Shown: piece after piece, positions 34,881 through 46,760 of the stretch
How the letters are laid out: every line of letters starts with the position of its first letter
Numbering within the stretch: the first letter of the stretch is position 1
DNA from: Nageia nagi
Taxonomy: Eukaryota; Pinophyta
Direction of reading: 5' to 3'
Assembly (NCBI GenBank): GCA_050084985.1
Contig: JBITNC010000002.1
Coordinates: forward strand, 35,526,001 to 35,590,000
DNA length: 64,000 bases
Translations under genes and position numbers: made by a program
The notes under the pieces: generated by a model
Database searches by the model: none
The model's input: only the letters and a program-made list of their open reading frames with translations
Told to the model about the DNA's origin: nothing

Positions 34881-37800
34881 ATCTATTCAAGTAGGATCTC
34901 AACAATCGATTATAACATCGCTAAAATATTACTATCTATCCCAAGAGGATGACATCCCACATTGGGGTTCACAATTGATCAGAGGGACTCAAAAATTTCC
35001 TTCACTTTGTTACATTGATGCTTAAATACATGTGCAACTAATAACAAATGCTCCTATCTGCTAAAATCACTCCTAATTTATATTAATCATGTACTTTGAC
35101 TCTCCCTAAAAGAGAACATCAAGCTCTAGGTGGATCCCTTAGGTCATTACAAGTTTCAAAAAGACATGGGTGTGAAAAAGGCACATGACATGGAGGGGCA
35201 AGGTGTTGAGTGTGGGATTAGGTATTGATGTCGGTGCTGAGTTTGGTGCTTGCGCAAAAGATGGTGTAGGTGATCTGTGTTGTTACCTGGAATTTCTTTC
35301 GCAATGTTGAGGTTGTTTTGTGGTGGATTCTTTCTTTTTCTGACTCTAAATTGGACTCTTCTTTAGGATTCGATATTGTCAGTGCACCAAATGAATTTCT
35401 TGTCTCAAGGGTTGTAGATGCATTGTTCTGCCTCTATCTCCATTGTGAGTTTGATGGCCTATTCACTTGGTGGTTCATTTGTTGAGACTAGTTATCACAA
35501 GTAGATGATAATGATTTATAGGATTTGTACAAGAAACTTCTACCTCTATTACCAACAAAATTAGTACCACAGGAACAAGCCCTACTAAAGGCTATATCTA
35601 GGCAAACAAGTGGAAGTGGTAGTTAAGGGTTCTACTCTCCAATAGGTTGGAGACCCCAAAGAGTCGTCAAAAGATTATTATTATTGCAGAATTACGCTCT
35701 GTAAGGGTAATATTCTTTATATTCGTTATTCTTTCATTCATTCATTTTTTCAATAAAACCCCTTCTATAATTTCCGCTTCTTATTTCCTTTTCTTTCTCA
35801 TTTGTAAATACTTTTATAGATTCATTCTTTAGTATAGATGGTATATACCTAGTCTTTTTCTCAAGAGTCTTTTGTATATATGCACTTAGCTATGACTTGG
35901 TCTTGTTTAAGGTATTCCCGGGATGTGTTCATATTGTCGGGTTCTAGTTAGAGAAATGCCACTCAAAATTGTCATTTTATTTCCAGGTGGGTGTTGTTTG
36001 TACATAGTTGAATGAGTCATGTCTGGGATCTATGTATAAGTCATAAATTGAAGAATTTCCATTTTGTAAAATCAGCTAAGTCATTTTCGGGATTTGTCTA
36101 CATCTAGTTCGAACCCTATCTTGAGTCCAATACTTAAGTTTCAATCTTGTATAGTCCAGGGGTTTTTTCGGGTCTAGTTGTATATAGTTGTCAATGTAGG
36201 TTGAGTCATGTATTGGGCAATGTTGTCACAAGAGTCAAGTGAAGTAGGGCCTATGAAAATCCAACGTTGATGTCATACTTTTCGATGGAAATCAATGGGC
36301 TCTAGATGGCTTAGTCAATGGGCAGTTCTGGTAGTTCTTCAAGATAGAAGATGTTCACAACTCTATATTCAATAGACATCACCAGTTTCAAGCAATAATG
36401 TCACACTTTTTAGGAGAAATCGATGGGTGATAAGTTCCACAAGTATTCAAGAATCCCCTCCAAAGCATGAAAAGACCTGTTAGGGAGAAGTAAAGACTAT
36501 AAGAGGAGGTGAACACCCGATTCCATTTAATCAAGAGTGTGTGATCCCTAGGACTCTTCCAACGTGTCAACTACAACTCATTTTCATGTGGTAGCAATAG
36601 TTCACTCTCAAATTTGAATGATATATCTTCCTTCATCCTTACAGTATTTGACACCAAAATTGCAAAAGAAACATTTAATGATCATAGAAGATTGGTAGGC
36701 CATCGATTGGTGAAGCAGCTTGATTGTACATAAAAAGATGGTGAACTATACCTCATAAATTCAACAAAAATTCAAATGTGCCATGGTCAAAAGATAAATA
36801 ATGACTTATTACGATTGGATAGGTACACGATTGAAGGTTTGTAAATTCTAAGAATCGATGTTGCATCAGGACCATAATCCATAATTAGTTATAGTTATAG
36901 ATTCTCCTATACATGTTGTAAATTTTTAAATTTATGTTGTTCTTAGTTAAAGAAGTAGTTATAGTCATTAATGGTGGACAACCACCCATTGTAAATAGAA
37001 CATTATAAATAGTGGATTGTTAAAAGTTCAAAAGGTTGGACATTTTAGCAAAGTTGCCCAGTGTAAAAACTATTTTCATATATGAAAATGCAATATGAAG
37101 ATGTTTTTTCCTTTGAATTATGTGATTGTTATTTTATTTTATAATTATTATATATGAAGCTTTGTTTGAAGTTGTGGCTATGTATTGCAATTGTGAGATC
37201 CCAAGAGTGAGATAGTTGTGCTATTCTTGGTCTTGGCTATGGATAGTTGTGCTATTTTCTTTCCTTTTGCTTTTGACCTTCACTTAGATAGGAACTAACT
37301 TATAACCTAAAGATTGAGCAAAAATCCCCATGAGCGCATTCTCCCACCACTTTTGCTCTTTCAAGAACCTTGTTCTTATCAAGTAATGGAGAATTTTTTA
37401 GACCAAACCTTTAGGTTACATCATCCTGATCAACAAAAGTCATGGAGAAGGGCAAACATTTTTAACCACTCCAACAATTTGTAGTCATGGAGAAGAATGA
37501 ATATTTTTAACCACTCCATCCACTACAACTCTCTAATAAGAAAGAGGAACACAAATAAGGATAAACCTCTCAAACATGAAAGTAGATTGGCATCGATACT
37601 GAAAGTTGGATAAATTCTCAAAATGGAAGTACGGTGACATGAATCCAAAAACATAGATAATTTTTCAACAAATAAGGTGGCATCAATCCAAAATATGGGC
37701 ATATACTTCCAATCATGGAAGACATTAATCTATTTGCACAAAAACTACAAATATTATCAATTTGTATTATGCATAAGAACCAAAAGTTTTATTGCCAAGG

Positions 37801-37940
37801 CCATCAAATTATTTATCAATTTATTTAAGGCAAAAGAGTTGCAATAATGCCATCAAAGTGTATACTTCATTCTATTAAGGAGCTTAAGGCACAAAGTTGT
37901 ATGAAATCACCACTACACTATCTAAGATAAATGGAAGTTA
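34881..37940. other. Intergenic sequence with a possible LTR near 36-37.1 kb
   Basis: No coding domain named. 35.5-35.7 kb has a short coding-like run (PLLPTKLVPQEQALLKAIS) that is not identified. At 36.9-37.03 kb the sequence runs through ACCACCCATTGTAAATAGAA to a TATA-box-like CATTATAAATAGTGG (37006), a layout common in plant LTR promoters. No partner LTR was seen. Near 37436 and 37483 a short AGTCATGGAGAAG ... TTTTTAACCACTCCA unit is repeated. Confidence 0.3.
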
Positions 37941-37999
37941 ACCAAATTATCCAACCAATATTATTGAATTATTCAAAACAAGGTAATCAACCAAACATG

Positions 38000-38950
38000 T
38001 TGAATTTGTTTAAATCAATAATACAAAATTTAACCAAAGTAATCAACAAGGCATGCTTAAATTGTTTAACCAATTTGATATGAGCAAAACTATTTTTAAA
38101 CTCATCAAATCATATGACCCATACATTCATCATTTTGTCATGGCCAAGTAACATTGTTGTAGAGAGGGTAGAGTTGAGGTTATTTTCTTGTTTGAAATTA
38201 GGCCTTTATCTAGATGCCCACATGGAACCCAAATCCTATCAATTCTCAACTAATTCTCCTTGGTCAACAATATACTTTCACAAGAAGAAGTGCTAGCTAT
38301 TTTTCAAGGGTGTGATGTATGTTGTATCGATCAAATTATTATCTTGATTAGGTTTCAAGTTTTCCTTTGAGGTTATCAGGATAATCCTTGAATGGATGTG
38401 CAGACATGTGGTATCACTACCAACATATCTATCCACCTATATAGAGTTCTATCAAAACCAATAGAGGACTTAAAAGTAATTAAGAAGTACAAATTTTACA
38501 CCATTTGGATCATCAAATTGAAGGCTCCAGTATGTGTTGTCCTCCCCTTGTAGCTCCCCAACAAAGTCATGTTGTGGAATAAATGTGCAGATGTGTTCAT
38601 TTTAGGGGGTGCACTTTCAATGTTTATTATTTTGCAAAAATAAAGAAAAGGTGTATAAAGTAAAGTGCTTAAAAAAATGATACATCATCCAAAATTGAAA
38701 CTTAAGAGTTCAATGGATCTTGTTACCTACCTCAAGAGGACCTCTTTATAAAAAAAACATGAATTCATTATTTTTAAGTACCAATAAAACAAGGAGCCCC
38801 CCCTTTTTACTTAAAAAACTTGAACTTAAAAAAAAAAGGCCTCTTTCCTTAAAATATCCCTCACATTGTACTTTACTTTAGAGAAGGGAAAAAAATCTCT
38901 TAACACTTAAAGAAATAAATCAAATCAATTGCCTCCTCCTACTTTTACCA
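38000..38950. repeat. Copia leader-type repeat, left copy
   Basis: Collinear with 62420-63330 in the same orientation, about 24.4 kb away. Shared landmarks: CCTTGGTCAA-AATATAC, a CTTGATTAGGTTTCAAGTT block, ATAATCCTTGAATG, GACATGTGGTATCACTAC and CTATCCACCTAT. In both places it lies on the 5' side of a copia body or next to the same copia LTR family, so I read it as the untranslated leader between LTR and gag of minus-strand elements. Confidence 0.6.
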
Positions 38951-39050
38951 TAGCAAAAGATTAATTCCCCCTTTAAAAAAAAAACTACCCCTATGCAATG
39001 TAAATAATTTTACTTGCTATAAAAAATTCTCCCCACCCAAATTTTAAATT

Positions 39051-39074
39051 CCCCCCCCCCCCCCCCCCCCCCCC
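39051..39074 (+). repeat. C24 homopolymer
   Basis: An uninterrupted run of 24 C on the plus strand, inside the leader of the left copia remnant, with smaller C runs around it. Length is likely to be unreliable in any assembly. Confidence 0.9.
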
Positions 39075-39589
39075 TCATATATATATTTTTATTCTTTGAT
39101 GGATGTCCATACCTCCTTATTTATATGAGAAAAACATATAATGCTATATTTTTATTTCCAAATATATATTAGCTTAGAAAAAGATTATCCTTATAAAAAA
39201 TAAATACCTTTTTTCTCTCCTTTTTCTTTAAAAACTATATATACTTTTTATTTATTTTTTAAATAAAGAATGCATCTTTAATTTTAATAATATAAAACAA
39301 ATGAATATTTTGATATTTCTATATATTTTAGTGTAAAAAAAATCTGCAAAAGCTCATTATAATATTGCTTTTTTTAAGCAATTTTACCAAATTAACATGT
39401 AAACACAAAATGTTAGTATAACATGTAATCAAACAAATGTTAGTATAATTGAAAATAATCCATATGTAATGAAAGAGAGAGATGTTATACCTTAAAATTG
39501 ATTTTACCTCACCAATGAAGTAGTAAGAAGAGCCTCCAAGTTGAAAAGAGTAGTAATGACCTCCAAAATGTTGAATAGGAGCCTCCAAG

Positions 39590-39608
39590 TATGGCTCTAG
39601 ATACCAAT
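39590..39608 (-). other. Copia primer binding site (tRNA-Met type)
   Basis: The plus sequence GCTCTAGATACCAAT is, on the minus strand, ATTGGTATCTAGAGC, a close variant of the plant primer site TGGTATCAGAGC. It abuts the LTR at 39609 exactly where a minus-strand element's primer site should be. Confidence 0.65.
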
Positions 39609-40180
39609 TGAAGGGAAACAAGATATAAGACTAAATGCCTAATTACCATTCTACCAAGATCACTTGAAATCTCTCTAAAATATTATCATAATTAATTGCA
39701 TAAATAAGATAGTTAATTTAAAAAAGTTGACACTAATATAAAGTGGTTCTTCTAATCAAGGAAGTTCATCCACTAATCTAAGATCTTATTATTGAAGAAC
39801 ACTCTCTTACAACAACTCTTTATTACTTCTTCTACAACTTAAACAAGAGCATAACTTTGCAACAAACTCGAGTGAGTAATCTCAAGGAAAGGGCCTTTTA
39901 TTTATAAGATAAAATCCTTTCTTGGATCACCCTTTTAACCATTGTATAATATCATGACATGAAGCACCCTTTTACCTAAGGGGCATGCTCATGAGATGGA
40001 GTGTAGAATAAATTACATTATCATATTCATAAATACTTAAAAGGTATCTAGGGATACTTTTAAGTATTAATGAATTTACATTATCATATTCACTAAATAC
40101 TCAAGGTACTTAGGTATACCCTTAATTATTAAGTCAATTATATTAAGAGTCCTTACAATAATGCATTATACATTCCAACA
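39609..40180 (-). mobile_element. Ty1/copia 5' LTR of an orphan element (copia A)
   Basis: The 572-bp segment starts TGAAGGGAAA and ends CATTCCAACA on the plus strand, so on the minus strand it runs TGTTGGAATG ... CA, the usual LTR ends. It aligns with the copia 3' LTR at 57841-58334, sharing TTGGATCACCCTTTTA, GGGGCATGCTCATGA-ATGGAGTGTAG, CATTATCATATTCA and TATACATTCCAACA. A primer binding site touches its inner end, making it a 5' LTR. Only the leader follows on the left (to about 38.0 kb) and coding parts are missing. Confidence 0.75.
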
Positions 40181-40870
40181 GGATAAGGGTATACTCTTTA
40201 GCGATATAGATTTTGATGTATGTATGGTTAGTGTATTGCATGTAGAAGTCTACATATGCACTAATAGCCTGAATGGTTGCATCAAAAATTTCCTTCACTA
40301 CAAACTCTCATTTTATTTCATTGTATATGGCATACTCCCACTCATTATTCCTTATGTAATAATGCTGGAACTTGTGATACCACCACCTGGGATAAACATT
40401 CCATGCTAAGGTTTCCTTTTTTTCCATTTTCCTTTCATTTGCATGTGACCTAGATCTAAACTTGCCATGTAATAGCAAATACACCAAGTAGGAATTCATG
40501 TAAAATCTTTTAGATGAACCTAAATAAGCTAACTAGTGGTGCAAAGTATCATTAATTACTTTGCTCCACTATATAGCTCTCTTAGAGCTAATCATAGCAA
40601 TGAAGCTAGTAAACTCCTTTCTGTACTTGGTATCATTTTCTTTTATGGTAACTCAAAATAATATAATGATCAATTTGGATATTATGGGAATAAATTCTTC
40701 CCTATGAGCACTAACTAATATTTGGCCTTGAATGCCTTCATAATCATTATATAGCCAATGTCTTATGTAGTCCCCTAGCTTAGTGGTCCTGTCATGGAAT
40801 TCCACATATTGGGTTTTAGTATACTCATATCCATATCTTCTTGTCACACTCAAAAAGTAACCCTATTAGC
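40181..40870 (-). pseudogene. Unidentified decayed reading frame, cut by copia A
   Basis: One minus-strand frame runs from about 40853 to the LTR edge at 40181 with only a few stops. It includes YGYEYTKTQYVEFHDRTTKL, IRHWLYNDYEGIQGQILVSA, GKFRSRSHANERKMEKKE and WNVYPRWWYHKFQHYYIRNN. The density of Trp/Tyr and the common frame across the stops (40853, 40499 and 40308 share it) suggest real former coding sequence. The family is not recognised; an accessory ORF of a retroelement is a guess. Its right end meets the start of the long repeat at 40853. Confidence 0.45.
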
Positions 40871-42412
40871 AAACAAGACAAGACATGTTACAACCAACAT
40901 TTTTCTTTATTACTTTCGAGTAGACCTCAATGATACAAATGATGAATCTATTTCGATTCATTGCTGTGAAAAAGGGATTTTTACAAATGAATATTTAGGC
41001 TTTTGTAAGCCTATTTCAATTTTTGCAAGCTTCGAAAACTACTTTTTGAAAACCTACAAAAGAATCTAGATCTCTTTGTTCTCTTAAACTCCTTAAGACT
41101 CTTTATCAGTTCATTTGCTCTGCACCTATGGACCCTACACACATGCTAACAGAAAAGACATAAAACATACCTGTTCATATAATAAAATCAACATAAAATT
41201 AGCATAAACAAGCATATACAATGTAGAATAATAATGCATCTAACTTAGTAAAACCTAAATTTGTTTGTACAAAGTAACTTTGCATTCAAATTGGGTCCCT
41301 TTGCTTCATGGTAGAAGGCTTTATTTATAGATTTTAGAAATAGGTAAAGTTTTCAATTTTGAGATAAAACTCTAGATAGAAAAGCCTATCCAGCTTTTCA
41401 TGGCTATGATCATTATTATAGTAAACTTTTAATTTTTAATTTAATTTTTTCATCTTCCTTCATATGTCAAAGGAAGGGTTATTTTTGGGTGTCTACATTT
41501 TACCCCTAGTTGAATTATCTGCTAGTTTGTAACCAAAGGATAATTCAAAAACTTACCTTTCTGAAGGTGGGTGCATTCAAATTTTTTCATTTGTGTTTTT
41601 GAATTTAGTCAATATTTTGTGTTAACCTATTTTCTATAAATAATCCAAATTTGATTGATTGAATTATGATTAGATTCATTTTTTATCTTTTACATTTGAC
41701 ATGCTTTGAAAGTAGTGTGGTTGTATTATCAAAGCAAAGCTTATCATTATCACTATATTGTGTGCTATTTGTGATAGGTACGTGATGAGTCTCTATGTCA
41801 TCGAATGTATGCCTAAGCTAGCATGTGATAAAGAAGTTTCCTTATGAATACAATATTTTGGTTGTTATGCTTTTCATCCTAGTAGTTAGGTTACATGTTG
41901 ATCTTATGCAAAAATTCATACAATATTTTTAGTCATTTCCAAACCCGTTCTTCTTTTATTTACCAAATGAAGGATTTTTTTTGAATTTGGAATTAATCAT
42001 ACATTTTTAATTTTCCCGAAACACCTAACTTTGGTCAAATTAATAAGTAAAAGACTTGTTCATTTTGTCTTTGACATATTTTTTAGTTTTTAGGATTTTC
42101 CATATATATTGTGTGTGTGTGTGTGTTGTGTGTGTGTTTGTTTAGGGGTGTGAGGCATTAATGATGGTTTTCTTGATATTACCTCATAAGGGACCCAAAG
42201 TACATGTTTTTCATCCAAATTCCTATGCTCGAAGAAAGGTATATATATATATATTATATATATAAACCTAGGCTAAACCTAACTAGGAGGACTCAAGTAT
42301 TTATATATATATATATAATATATTGTTAGTCATTGTTATTTGTGATTTTGATTGATTTTTATTTTTATTTTTTTTAAGCTGGGGTTTTGATTTAAGTCCT
42401 CTAACTTATCAT
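40853..42412 (+). repeat. Long direct repeat (~1.6 kb), left copy
   Basis: Collinear with 42574-44295, beginning AAAAAGTAACCCTATTAGC and ending near CCTCTAACTTATC. Shared landmarks include CATGTTACAACCAACA, CTTTGCTTCATGGTAGAAGG, GATAATTCAAAAACTTACCT, AGTAGTGTGGTTGTATTATC and GATGAGTCTCTATGTCATCG. It lacks about 190 bp present in the right copy (43141-43330). Confidence 0.85.
42111..42137 (+). repeat. GT microsatellite
   Basis: (GT)n with one interruption. TA-rich microsatellites lie close by at 42240-42264 and 42302-42324, and the aligned place in the right repeat copy has a TA run at 43998-44014, so these arrays have changed length and type between the copies. Confidence 0.85.
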
Positions 42413-42573
42413 AATGATGTGTACACAAGGGGTAGTTGTGTGCTTGGATTTGAAAATCCATATTCACACTATAATAGTACATATTTATCAAAATTAGCTT
42501 TACCATCTACTCATTATTTTACAACACCCATACCACCAAAAAAACCACCAATTGCTGGAGTAAGTATTATACT
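42413..42573 (+). pseudogene. 160-bp Ty3/gypsy fragment between the two long repeats
   Basis: Reads on the plus strand through VLGFENPYSHYNSTYLSK, a few residues, then STHYFTT and PPIAGV. The minus-strand gypsy at 54.25-54.40 kb reads VLGNENPYSHYNSAHLSKEV, then STHYFTT and PSIAGV. DNA similarity is clear on the reverse complement. It is therefore a relic of the same gypsy family in opposite orientation, from the linker after the protease. Confidence 0.75.
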
Positions 42574-44295
42574 AAAAAAGTAACCCTATTAGCAAACATG
42601 ACAAAACATGTTACAACCAACAATTTTCTTTATTGCATCTTGAGTAGATCTCAAAGGATTATGAATGATGAATCTATTTCAATTTTTTGCCTTGCAAAAG
42701 AGCTTTTTATAAAAGAATGTTAAAACTTCTATAGGTTTATTTTCAATGTTTGCAAGCCTCAAATATTATCTTCTAAAACCTACAAAAGAATCTAGATCAC
42801 TCTATTCTTTTCAACTTTTTAAGACTTTTTATGATTAGTTTAGCTACTCTGCACTTGTGGACCCTACACACATGCAGACATAAAAGACATCAAACATACT
42901 TGTTCATATCATAAAACCAACATAAAATAAACATAAATAAGCATATAAAACATATAATAATAATGCATATAACTCAATAAAACTTGGATGTATTTCGATA
43001 GAGTAACTTTGCATTCAAACTGGGCCCCTTTGCTTCATGGTAGAAGGCTTTATTTATAGATTTTTGAAATAGGTAAAGTTTCTAATTTTGAGATAAAAAT
43101 TTGGATAGAAAAGCCTATCCAACTTTGGCATGGCTATAATCCGAAGCAAGGATCATGGGATGGATGATGAGTCATACATTATCCTTTGATTTCTTCCCAA
43201 TAAACTTCAAGATTTTCCATTTTTATTTTACTTTTTCCAACTTTAGAATCATCAACATCTAAGTATTGGATGCCAACATCTGGAATGAGTCGATAGCGTC
43301 CAGGTGTCAAGAGCCAACATTTAGCAGACTATAGTAAACTTATTAATTTACTTTAATTTTTTTATCCTTCTTTCATCTGTTGAAAGAAAGATCATTTTTG
43401 GGTGTTTACATTTTTCCCCTTTTTGAATTATCTACTTATTGTAAGCAATGGATAATTCAAAAACTTACCTTTTTGTAAGGGGGTGCATTCAAGTTTCTTA
43501 ATTTGTATTTTTGAATTTAGTCAATATTTTGGATTAACCTATTCCCTACAAATAAGCCAAATTTGATTGAATTCATTTTTTGATCTTTTACATTTGATGC
43601 ATTTTGGAAGTAGTGTGGTTGTATTATCAAAGCATAACTTATCGGTATCACTATACTGTGTGCTATTTATGGCAAGTACATGATGAGTCTCTATGTCATC
43701 GAACATATGTCAAAGTGAGCATGTGATAAAGAAGTTGCTTTATGAATACAATATTTTGATCATTTAATTTTTCATCATAGTAGTTAGGTTACATGATGAT
43801 CTTACACAAAAGTTCATACAATATTTTTAGTCATATCTAATCCTGTCCTTCCCTTGTCAAAAGAAGGGTTGTCTTTTAAATTTAAAATTACTCATGGGTT
43901 TTAATTTTTTTTAAGCACTTGACTTTGATCAAATCAATAAGTAAAAAACTTGTTCTTTTAATCTTTGACACATTTTTTTAGTTTTTAGGATTTTTCTTAT
44001 ATATATATATATATGTTTATTTTTAGTGTTGTGAGGCATTAATGATGGTTTTCTTGATATTACCTCACAAAGGACCCAGGGCACACATTTTCCATCTAGA
44101 ATCCTATGTTAGAAGAAAGATCTAAATATTTTTTGGATTTTTTTAATAGAGCTAAGCTATCTCTAACTATAAGAAGGGTTTAAGAGTTTATATTTATTTT
44201 TTGTTGGTTGTTTTCATTTTGTGAATTTTTATTGATTTTTGATTTTTTTTTCCAAGGTGAGGTTTTGATTTAAGTCCCCTAACTTATTTTGATGT
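42574..44295 (+). repeat. Long direct repeat (~1.7 kb), right copy
   Basis: Partner of 40853-42412. With only 160 bp of gypsy sequence between the copies, they may be the two LTRs of a plus-strand gypsy whose interior was almost wholly deleted; the copies lack clean TG...CA ends that I can fix by eye. A tandem segment duplication is the alternative. Confidence 0.8.
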
Positions 44296-44329
44296 TTGAT
44301 TGATGTTTAAATTTGACTTAGTATCTATG

Positions 44330-44770
44330 AATAATTCAAGTTTGATTGGTCAAAGCATGATCAACTCATGTTCTATTCACTTTTACACCTGATCGTATTT
44401 TGTAAACCATTGTAGTGTATACCAAAACTATGTGCGTATCTATCCTAATATTGTGTGCTATTCGTGGTAGGTATGTGACAATGCTTGGCTCTGTCTACAT
44501 ATGCTAGAGTTAGTATGAGAAATTACAGGTTTCAAGTATACATGTACACCAAAACTATGCTTGTGTCTATGTCAATACTATGTCTGCTATTTATGGCAAA
44601 TATGTGATGATGCTTGGTTTGTCTTTGTATGTTGAAGCTAGTATGATATAGATTATGAGTTTTGAGTATACAGTTCTTTTTATTTTGCTAGCTTCCATCC
44701 CATCAGATAGGGTACATGATGATCTTATGTAGAAGGTCATATCAATTTTGTTGATCATGTTCAATTTTTT
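44330..44770 (+). repeat. Two further partial copies of the long repeat
   Basis: The part around GTGTGCTATT(T/C)GTGG-AGGTA(C/T)GTGA is found again near 44452 and near 44583 (CTGCTATTTATGGCAAATATG), with TACATGATGATCTTA near 44711 as in 43793. So the 3' section of the repeat has been partly duplicated twice more. Confidence 0.5.
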
Positions 44771-45558
44771 TGAATTGAAACTATTCATGAAATTTGATTT
44801 CTTCTAAACATGTGACTTAGGTTGCTTTACCAAGTAGGGGTGTTATTCATTTTTCAATGTATTTATTGTTGTTTTGATGACAAACCAAAAGGAGGGCTTA
44901 TGATTTTGTATTTTGTATTTTTTATTTTTACATTTTAGATTGATTTTTTTTTTGTGATCATCGATGTCTAGTTCGATTACCGACATTCCATATGAGTTGC
45001 CTACATCCACGCTAAAATCATTGAGGTTCGAAAGCATGGGTTAAATAAAAGAAAAAAGGGACCTATCACTTTCTCATATTTTCCTTGTGACTTTCTAGAG
45101 CTCTTATCATTTTCTTACCCCTTTGGTCATGGTTCACCAACCTTTTAGACATCTTGTCACATTCTGTGGGCCAGCATACCATCGAGGAGGAGACCAATTA
45201 TCTGAATGAGGTCAATTAGAGAGGAGGTAGGGTTTTAAAAATCCCTTTTTTATTTTTTTACTTATTATGGTAATTTTTAGGCTTAATTTAATAAATGAAC
45301 AACGTAGGAATTACCATTTTCTCATTTTAAGGATTTTTGATCACTAGGATTTTGCATTTTTCTTAGATTTAAGTGTTTTTAAGAATTTTGTAAAGTTTTG
45401 ATCATGATTATCAACTAGAGCCAAAGGATTACATGATCATTAGCACTTAGCTAGTGGACATCAATGACTCTACAACTTGGTCTCCCAATTTTCGATGTTT
45501 AACCTTAAATAAATTTTTTTTTTAGACTTAGCTTAGTTACATTGCTTCTTAGGTTCAA
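44771..45558. other. Leader-like sequence before the PMD fragment
   Basis: AT-rich with a short block of more balanced composition (45040-45240). No coding domain. If the PMD frame belongs to a retroelement, this could be its untranslated leader. Confidence 0.3.
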
Positions 45559-45559
45559 G

Positions 45560-46760
45560 ATGTCTTCGAGCCTAGAGGATGTTATCCCACCATACTACAA
45601 GAGGGGCACCCATTTATTATCATTATAGACCATACTTTCTTTCAACGTGTGGGTTTTGGGGCTGGACCCTACATGGATCATATCCATTGGGAGTATCCTC
45701 TTTTAATTACTTTTCTTAAGAGGTGGGACTCCACCACTTCTACCTTTCATCTCCCAATAAGGGAGATGACTATTATAGTGGAGGATATTAACCATTTGTA
45801 TCAATTACCCATTTATGGTCAATGTATTCAACACACGATTGATAGGGATGATGCTCTACTGACCATTTCCTATTTGTATGGGCCGATAGAGTGGATATGA
45901 TTGTATTTAATATCAACTCAGGGGACATTAAATAATATCAATATTGGTAGGATGATCAATAGGGGAGCATCAAGTTCTCCTTCTTGATGGGTATGATTCA
46001 ATGTTATACCTTACTTGATATTGGAAGTGGTGGATTTTTATGGTTATTGTTAACTATTTTTGTAGATATGATTCAACATGGCACAATGTATGCTTGGGTA
46101 CCTACCTTGTTGGCACAATGTTACAAAGAGTTATTTTTCTACTCATATGATCATAGAGCCTTATTATCAATGAACATTACTACTCATTCTTGGCATATGA
46201 ACACATTACAATGGCTCATACTCTTGGAATTACTATTCTTGGTTTTACCAACCATATGGAGTATCCTGTTGGCATTATGAGGTGGAGGGATGATTTTTAT
46301 ATTCATTCGATAGATAGCATTCATAGGGATGTTCATTTTTTTCTCATTATGCTTACTTGATTGGTTCCAGATCATGTTAGATTTAGGCCTTACCATTTAT
46401 ATCTAGCATGGGATGAGATTGAGGCTCGAGCTTACATGCATTACATAGGGTAGGGTTCTTAGTGGCTGATGAACCAAGTTTCTAGAGTACTTTTAGTTTG
46501 ATTGTGTCAGGTGCCAATTCCCAATTATGTAGGATGCCCCTCTAAATCATGTTAGATATTAGCAAAAGGGTAATCTCCCTATTTAGGATCTTCTAAATAT
46601 GATTTATGTAAAGCTCGATCATACTCAGGAGGAGGATATTGATGAGGAGATTGCAAATGATGATGTGGGTTTCACCAAGGTTTTTCTTCGTAGTGGAAGG
46701 TTGAGAAGGAGGAGAGAGATGAGGGGGATCAAGATATATAAGTACATTAGCACATAAAGG
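45560..46760 (+). pseudogene. Plant mobile domain (PMD) protein fragment, decayed
   Basis: ATG at 45560 opens MSSSLEDVIPPYYKRGTHLL, which stops at about 45627. A second frame (45649-45900) then reads YPLLITFLKRWDSTTSTFHL, then PIREMTIIVEDINHLYQLPI, then YG. This is the PMD hallmark: a Leu-rich helix, ERW-x-x-x-T-x-T-F-H-L-P-x-G-E-M-T-x-T-L-x-D, then a LPI/V-x-G block. Further pieces, YAWVPTLLAQCYKEL (46092) and a GCSFF-like piece (near 46325), follow the usual PMD order. PMDs occur in plant MAIN/MAIL-type nuclear proteins and inside retro- and DNA transposons. The decay and surroundings suggest a transposon-borne copy. After 46.6 kb the sequence turns acidic and repetitive, as in PMD protein tails. 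Confidence 0.7.

Noticed and set aside
36108-36118. GTTCGAACCC, a T-loop-like sequence on the minus strand
   Set aside because: No tRNA stems nearby; chance match.
40853-44770. CRISPR-like or satellite array
   Set aside because: Units are 1.6 kb and few, in plant DNA; better explained as LTR or segment duplication.
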